From Acidobacteriota bacterium (GTDB taxonomy: Bacteria; Acidobacteriota; Terriglobia; Acidiferrales; UBA7541), in the NCBI GenBank assembly GCA_003223215.1, contig QHYH01000136.1, positions 1-36,847 on the forward strand: DNA of 36,847 nucleotides. Reading direction: 5' to 3'. Shown here piece by piece: positions 34,423 through 36,847 of this stretch. A program made the position numbers and the translations under genes. Position 1 is the first letter of the stretch; every line of letters starts with the position of its first letter. The notes under the pieces are model-generated. The model had not been told where the DNA came from. It made no database searches and saw nothing but the letters and a program-made list of their open reading frames with translations.

Positions 34423-34800
34423 TCAGGCTTCTAGGTTATGCGTGGCGCCGCCGGAGACCAGCCCTTGTGGATTCGGGATTCCGGGAATGCTGTGGCTGCG
34501 CACGCGAGCGCTGATGTCGAGAATCTCCACGGCGTTGTTTCCCAACGTCAATTGGTTTTTCCCGTCAAAGCCGAAATGGTCGAAGCGTCCTTGGATACCC
34601 GGCATGGGAATCGCTTCGGTCAAGACCCGCGGTCGAGGAGGTTCGGGCTCGGAGGGTTCTTGAGCGTACAATCCAAACGCGAGCCCGCCGGCAAGCGCCC
34701 AAGTGAAGCAGATTTGAAATCCGCGCTTCAGAGTTTCCTTCCGGGAAACAACAGCGGGATCATGGGCGGCAAACCAAAAATGGTCGTCTTAGCACGGCCA
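34423..34800 (-). pseudogene. Truncated YncE/NHL-type beta-propeller gene fragment
   Basis: The minus strand encodes a leader that looks like a signal peptide (FQICFTWALAGGLAFGLYAQ) followed by EAIPMPGIQGRFDHFGFDGK and then GNNAVEILDISAR and IPGIPNPQGL. These are the first blade motifs of YncE-like or gluconolactonase-like propellers, which normally run to over 300 residues. Here the frame stops after about 80 residues, several bases appear lost after DGKNQ, and there is no proper start codon (TTG 34671 falls inside the leader). Read on the other strand there is no gene. It appears to be the decayed 5' end of an exported propeller protein. Confidence 0.55.
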
Positions 34801-34816
34801 CTAGACAGCAATTTCC

Positions 34817-34845
34817 TTGACGCCTCCAAGGCGCAGTGATAGAAG
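34817..34845 (+). promoter_or_regulatory. Candidate sigma-70 promoter for the secreted hydrolase
   Basis: TTGACG at 34817-34822 and TAGAAG at 34840-34845 are spaced by exactly 17 bases, with the coding start 71 bases beyond. Each hexamer departs modestly from consensus. Confidence 0.45.
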
Positions 34846-34915
34846 CGCCATGCTCAGAGGGCTGCCATAACACACGGAGCGTCCTCATTCTTGCCTGGAG
34901 CCAAGGGAGGTTGTC

Positions 34916-35944
34916 ATGAAATACCACCGTATTTCCGTCTCGCTAATCACAAGCGCCTCGGTTGCGGCGATATGGGCGGTGCCCGGGACGCTGAAAACGG
35001 CTCACGCGCAGCTCAGCACCGGAAAGCCTCCCGCCGAATCGATCCCCCCTCACGGCTATGTGATCGCGAGCAAGCCGCTCAAAGGAACGGACACGCCCGC
35101 CGATTACACTTTCGTTTTGACGCGTGATGAGATTTACCTGCCCATCATTGTCCGCAAACCCAAAGGCGATGGTCCCTTCCCCGCGATCACGATGGGCTGG
35201 GGCGAAGGGCGCGAGGGAATGAAAAAAGTAGAGCGTCTTGCGGAAGGCCTCTCGCAGATGCAGGACCGCATGATCGCGCGCGGCTACGTTGTGGCCACGG
35301 TGAATTACCGCAACGAAATTCCGTACGCTTACGAGCAAGCAAAGCCACCGCAGAATCTGCCGGATAGCATCAGCGGAGAAAGACGCATGTTGAAATCTGG
35401 CCCTACGCTGGACCATGAAGATCTCATTGCCACTATCCGCTATCTGCAATCCCTGCCCTACGTGGACAAGAATGGCGTCGGAGCCATCGGCGTGAGCCAC
35501 AGCGGCGAGATGATCATGAAGGCATCAAGCGAGTACACCTTCGGGGCGGGGGTGTGCATCGAACCAGCCAATCATGAATTTCTGACCGTGGACACCGGCC
35601 CGAACGCGCCACGCAAAGGCACGGAGATTCAGTACAACGACGTTGAAGTGGCGCGGAAAAATGCGAACAAAGCCGAAGGAATGGAGCGCATCCGGCGCAT
35701 CAATACGCCGATTCTGATTTTCGGCCGCGAAAAAGATCATCAGCAAGGCATCTTCAAGCTGACTTATGAATGGATGAAAGAAGCAGACAAAGACGCGCAA
35801 TGGGTCAGCTTCGACCATCCGACTCACGGCTACGTTTTCATCATGAATCAGCCCGACGGCTCCTACAAACCCGACGAGATCCAGCAAAAGACGTTCGAAA
35901 TTCTCATGGACTATTTTGACAAGCATCTAAAACACGCGCACTAG
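34916..35944 (+). CDS. Secreted alpha/beta hydrolase, dienelactone hydrolase-like
   Basis: A 342-residue serine hydrolase. Residues 1-31 form a signal peptide ending AHAQ. The core begins with EIYLPIIVRKPKGDGPFPAI, followed by the helix-rich insertion with EGREGMKKVERLAEGL. The nucleophile elbow is GVSHSGEM (Gly-Xaa-Ser-Xaa-Gly). Asp in FGREKDH and His in HPTHGYVF complete a plausible triad. GGGAGG lies five bases before the ATG. It resembles acetyl-xylan-esterase- and DLH-like enzymes, so an extracytoplasmic ester is a likely substrate; specificity is not known. A promoter is visible upstream and no terminator is obvious downstream. Confidence 0.88.
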   Translation: MKYHRISVSLITSASVAAIWAVPGTLKTAHAQLSTGKPPAESIPPHGYVIASKPLKGTDTPADYTFVLTRDEIYLPIIVRKPKGDGPFPAITMGWGEGREGMKKVERLAEGLSQMQDRMIARGYVVATVNYRNEIPYAYEQAKPPQNLPDSISGERRMLKSGPTLDHEDLIATIRYLQSLPYVDKNGVGAIGVSHSGEMIMKASSEYTFGAGVCIEPANHEFLTVDTGPNAPRKGTEIQYNDVEVARKNANKAEGMERIRRINTPILIFGREKDHQQGIFKLTYEWMKEADKDAQWVSFDHPTHGYVFIMNQPDGSYKPDEIQQKTFEILMDYFDKHLKHAH

Positions 35945-36011
35945 CTGCCGCGCAAAGACTGACAATATCTCTTGGCACTCCTTTTTACGTCTTTTCCTGT
36001 CTTTACAACCA

Positions 36012-36026
36012 TATCGTAATACGATA
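36012..36026. promoter_or_regulatory. 15-base perfect palindrome TATCGTAATACGATA
   Basis: TATCGTA and TACGATA flank a single A. The stretch is AT-rich compared with its surroundings and lies about 95 bases upstream of the small membrane protein start. A TTATTATACA follows and may contain a -10. It has the symmetry of a dimeric repressor site; no known family consensus is claimed. Confidence 0.45.
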
Positions 36027-36120
36027 CATCTTATTATACAGGTGAGCGTGAGCAAGAGTGCAGCGAGACACAAGCAAGGAGGTATGGTTGAAGTTCGGGC
36101 CCGACAAAGGGGAACTCAGA

Positions 36121-36438
36121 ATGCGCAGAAGTAATTATGGCCCCCTACAGTGGAGTTTTGCGGCGCCCCCACCGGGGACCGTCGCCAGATCCCGGCGCTG
36201 GAATCTTGTGCTGATCGCGATCCTCGCCTTTCTCGTGCTTGGCGTATTTGTTGTCGCAGAGGCCCCGCACACAGGAAGCGGCGCTTCGAATTCCGCAAAT
36301 GCCTCGCTGAAGGAAGGCGCAACTCCGGCTTCCGTGCAACACGCCAACTCGATCAAGGGATTCCCACCCGACATTCACGGCCGAGAGGGACCGGGGTATC
36401 TCCATAAGGACTTGAGGGGCGGTCATCACACCAGTTAA
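36121..36438 (+). CDS. Small hypothetical membrane-anchored protein
   Basis: About 105 residues from ATG 36121, with a GGGGA ribosome site before it. A TTG at 36088 is an equally good start because it follows AAGGAGG by six bases; it would add 11 residues. One hydrophobic helix (LVLIAILAFLVLGVFVV, about residues 29-46) follows a basic stretch, and the rest is a Ser/Ala/His-rich, probably disordered tail ending in HKDLRGGHHTS. I do not recognise the family. The upstream palindrome suggests regulated expression. Confidence 0.5.
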   Translation: MRRSNYGPLQWSFAAPPPGTVARSRRWNLVLIAILAFLVLGVFVVAEAPHTGSGASNSANASLKEGATPASVQHANSIKGFPPDIHGREGPGYLHKDLRGGHHTS

Positions 36439-36538
36439 GCCGCCGATGCACTGCCGTCAGCGACTTCCTTAGCATCTTGATTCTTCTTAGCGACAACGAG
36501 TGGGTGAAGGCGTAATCGACGACGAGACATCGGAACTA

Positions 36539-36679
36539 ATGACGTGTAACCTCTGCACAAAGGTCGATGCAGACCTCTCGCGACGCACGGCAGTCGCCGT
36601 CCAGCGCACATTGCAAAATTTGCGGCCGGGCGAAAGAATTCTCTTCGCAACCGATCCCGCCCTGAGAACGGGAATTTGA
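36539..36679 (+). CDS. Small CxxC-containing hypothetical protein, 46 residues
   Basis: A short frame reads MTCNLCTKVDADLSRRTAVA and ends LFATDPALRTGI. It has a CNLC pair near the N-terminus, then an amphipathic, likely helical stretch, a balanced charge pattern and no low-complexity bias, which makes it look coding. The ribosome site is poor (GGA five bases before ATG); an in-frame GTG 13 codons upstream is an alternative. It is in the otherwise empty region before the tRNA. Existence as a protein is uncertain. Confidence 0.35.
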   Translation: MTCNLCTKVDADLSRRTAVAVQRTLQNLRPGERILFATDPALRTGI

Positions 36680-36715
36680 CTCCGACTGAACATCAAGAGC
36701 TTAGCTTCGATGGAG

Positions 36716-36746
36716 ACTGTGCCAGAACTCAGAATTCTGGCACAGT
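36716..36746. repeat. Perfect 12-bp inverted repeat with 7-base loop
   Basis: ACTGTGCCAGAA (36716-36727) and TTCTGGCACAGT (36735-36746) pair perfectly around CTCAGAA. It is not followed by a T-run. It lies 70 bases upstream of the tRNA and could be a protein-binding dyad, a mobile-element end or a DNA uptake/repeat element. Confidence 0.6.
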
Positions 36747-36756
36747 TCTGACACAG
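36735..36756. repeat. Two adjacent 11-base repeats TTCTGRCACAG
   Basis: TTCTGGCACAG (36735-36745) is followed directly by TTCTGACACAG (36746-36756), differing by one base. The first copy is the right arm of the inverted repeat, so the element contains three related half-sites. Confidence 0.5.
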
Positions 36757-36794
36757 ACCAACGGAGGGGCGTGGAGCCGAGATTCGAAATGATT

Positions 36795-36800
36795 TAGAAT
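36795..36800 (+). promoter_or_regulatory. Candidate -10 element (TAGAAT) for the tRNA gene
   Basis: TAGAAT ends 16 bases before the first base of the tRNA, a suitable distance for a short leader. The matching -35 region (TGGAGC at 36772-36777) is poor. Confidence 0.35.
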
Positions 36801-36816
36801 CAGGTGCATACCCAGC

Positions 36817-36847
36817 GCGCCCGTAGCTCAGTTGGATAGAGCGTCTG
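36817..36847 (+). tRNA. tRNA, 5' part only (probably tRNA-Arg)
   Basis: The final bases give a clean tRNA start: acceptor arm GCGCCCG, then TA, D-stem GCTC, D-loop AGTTGGATA, D-stem GAGC, and the first bases of the anticodon stem. The anticodon lies beyond the window. The GCGCCCGTAGCTCAGTTGGA opening is typical of bacterial tRNA-Arg, but the identity is inference. Confidence 0.85.

Noticed and set aside
36084-36134. A 16-residue upstream ORF with an AAGGAGGT sequence
   Set aside because: The ribosome site is only one base from the ATG, too close; it better serves the TTG at 36088 in the main frame.

Overview
The window looks like a piece of a soil-type Acidobacteriota chromosome, probably from the Solibacter/Bryobacter side. 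The main reason is a 1180-residue TonB-dependent receptor with an N-terminal carboxypeptidase-regulatory domain and the LPLNGRNYQNL-type plug motif, a hallmark of that phylum. Tat-exported enzymes, a GH78 rhamnosidase and SnoaL/DUF4440 proteins fit this too. The taxonomic call is inference. There is no insertion sequence, phage module or CRISPR array.

Layout. (1) 1-4100, minus strand: a periplasmic oxidoreductase block with a Tat FAD oxidoreductase, a pentaheme cytochrome c, a [2Fe-2S] subunit and the Tat molybdopterin subunit of an isoquinoline-1-oxidoreductase-type molybdenum hydroxylase, which runs off the left edge. (2) 4214-11961, minus strand: a catabolic block with a Sad-type aldehyde dehydrogenase, a FadR-type GntR regulator, a 3-hydroxyisobutyrate-dehydrogenase-like enzyme, E1 alpha, E1 beta, an M24 creatinase-fold protein and E2 of a 2-oxoacid dehydrogenase complex. 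No E3 gene is present. PdhR/LldR-style TGGT-N3-ACC(A/G) operator candidates lie before both the regulator and the aldehyde dehydrogenase. (3) 12225-16331, plus strand: a Tat-exported LVIVD-like propeller protein, a THI5/SsuA-type binding protein without a transporter, and a secreted alpha/beta hydrolase. (4) 16621-21819: a 47-residue membrane protein, a GH78 alpha-L-rhamnosidase, two genes that each carry one frame break (a CPBP membrane protease and an RsbRD-like protein), and an unknown single-pass membrane protein. (5) 21922-29014, minus strand: a second molybdopterin subunit, then a tightly overlapping set of DctA-type symporter, 2-hydroxyacid dehydrogenase, cupin, creatininase-family hydrolase and Gfo/Idh/MocA oxidoreductase. 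(6) 29045-34800, minus strand: an eroded DUF4440 paralogue beside its intact two-domain sister, the TonB-dependent receptor, and the stub of a beta-propeller gene. (7) 34916-36847, plus strand: a secreted dienelactone-hydrolase-like enzyme, two small hypothetical proteins, several striking palindromes and the 5' end of a tRNA.

Taken together the genes suggest a heterotroph taking up plant- or soil-derived compounds through the TonB receptor and DctA, cleaving glycosides outside the cytoplasm, oxidising substrates in the periplasm with electrons passed to cytochrome c, and feeding 2-oxoacids into an acyl-CoA-forming complex. Five things deserve a second look: the M24 protein lodged inside the 2-oxoacid dehydrogenase operon with one metal ligand replaced, the candidate PdhR-like regulon, the pentaheme-coupled molybdenum hydroxylase, the local cluster of broken genes, and the palindromes beside the tRNA and small ORFs. 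All family calls come from reading motifs; no database search was run.
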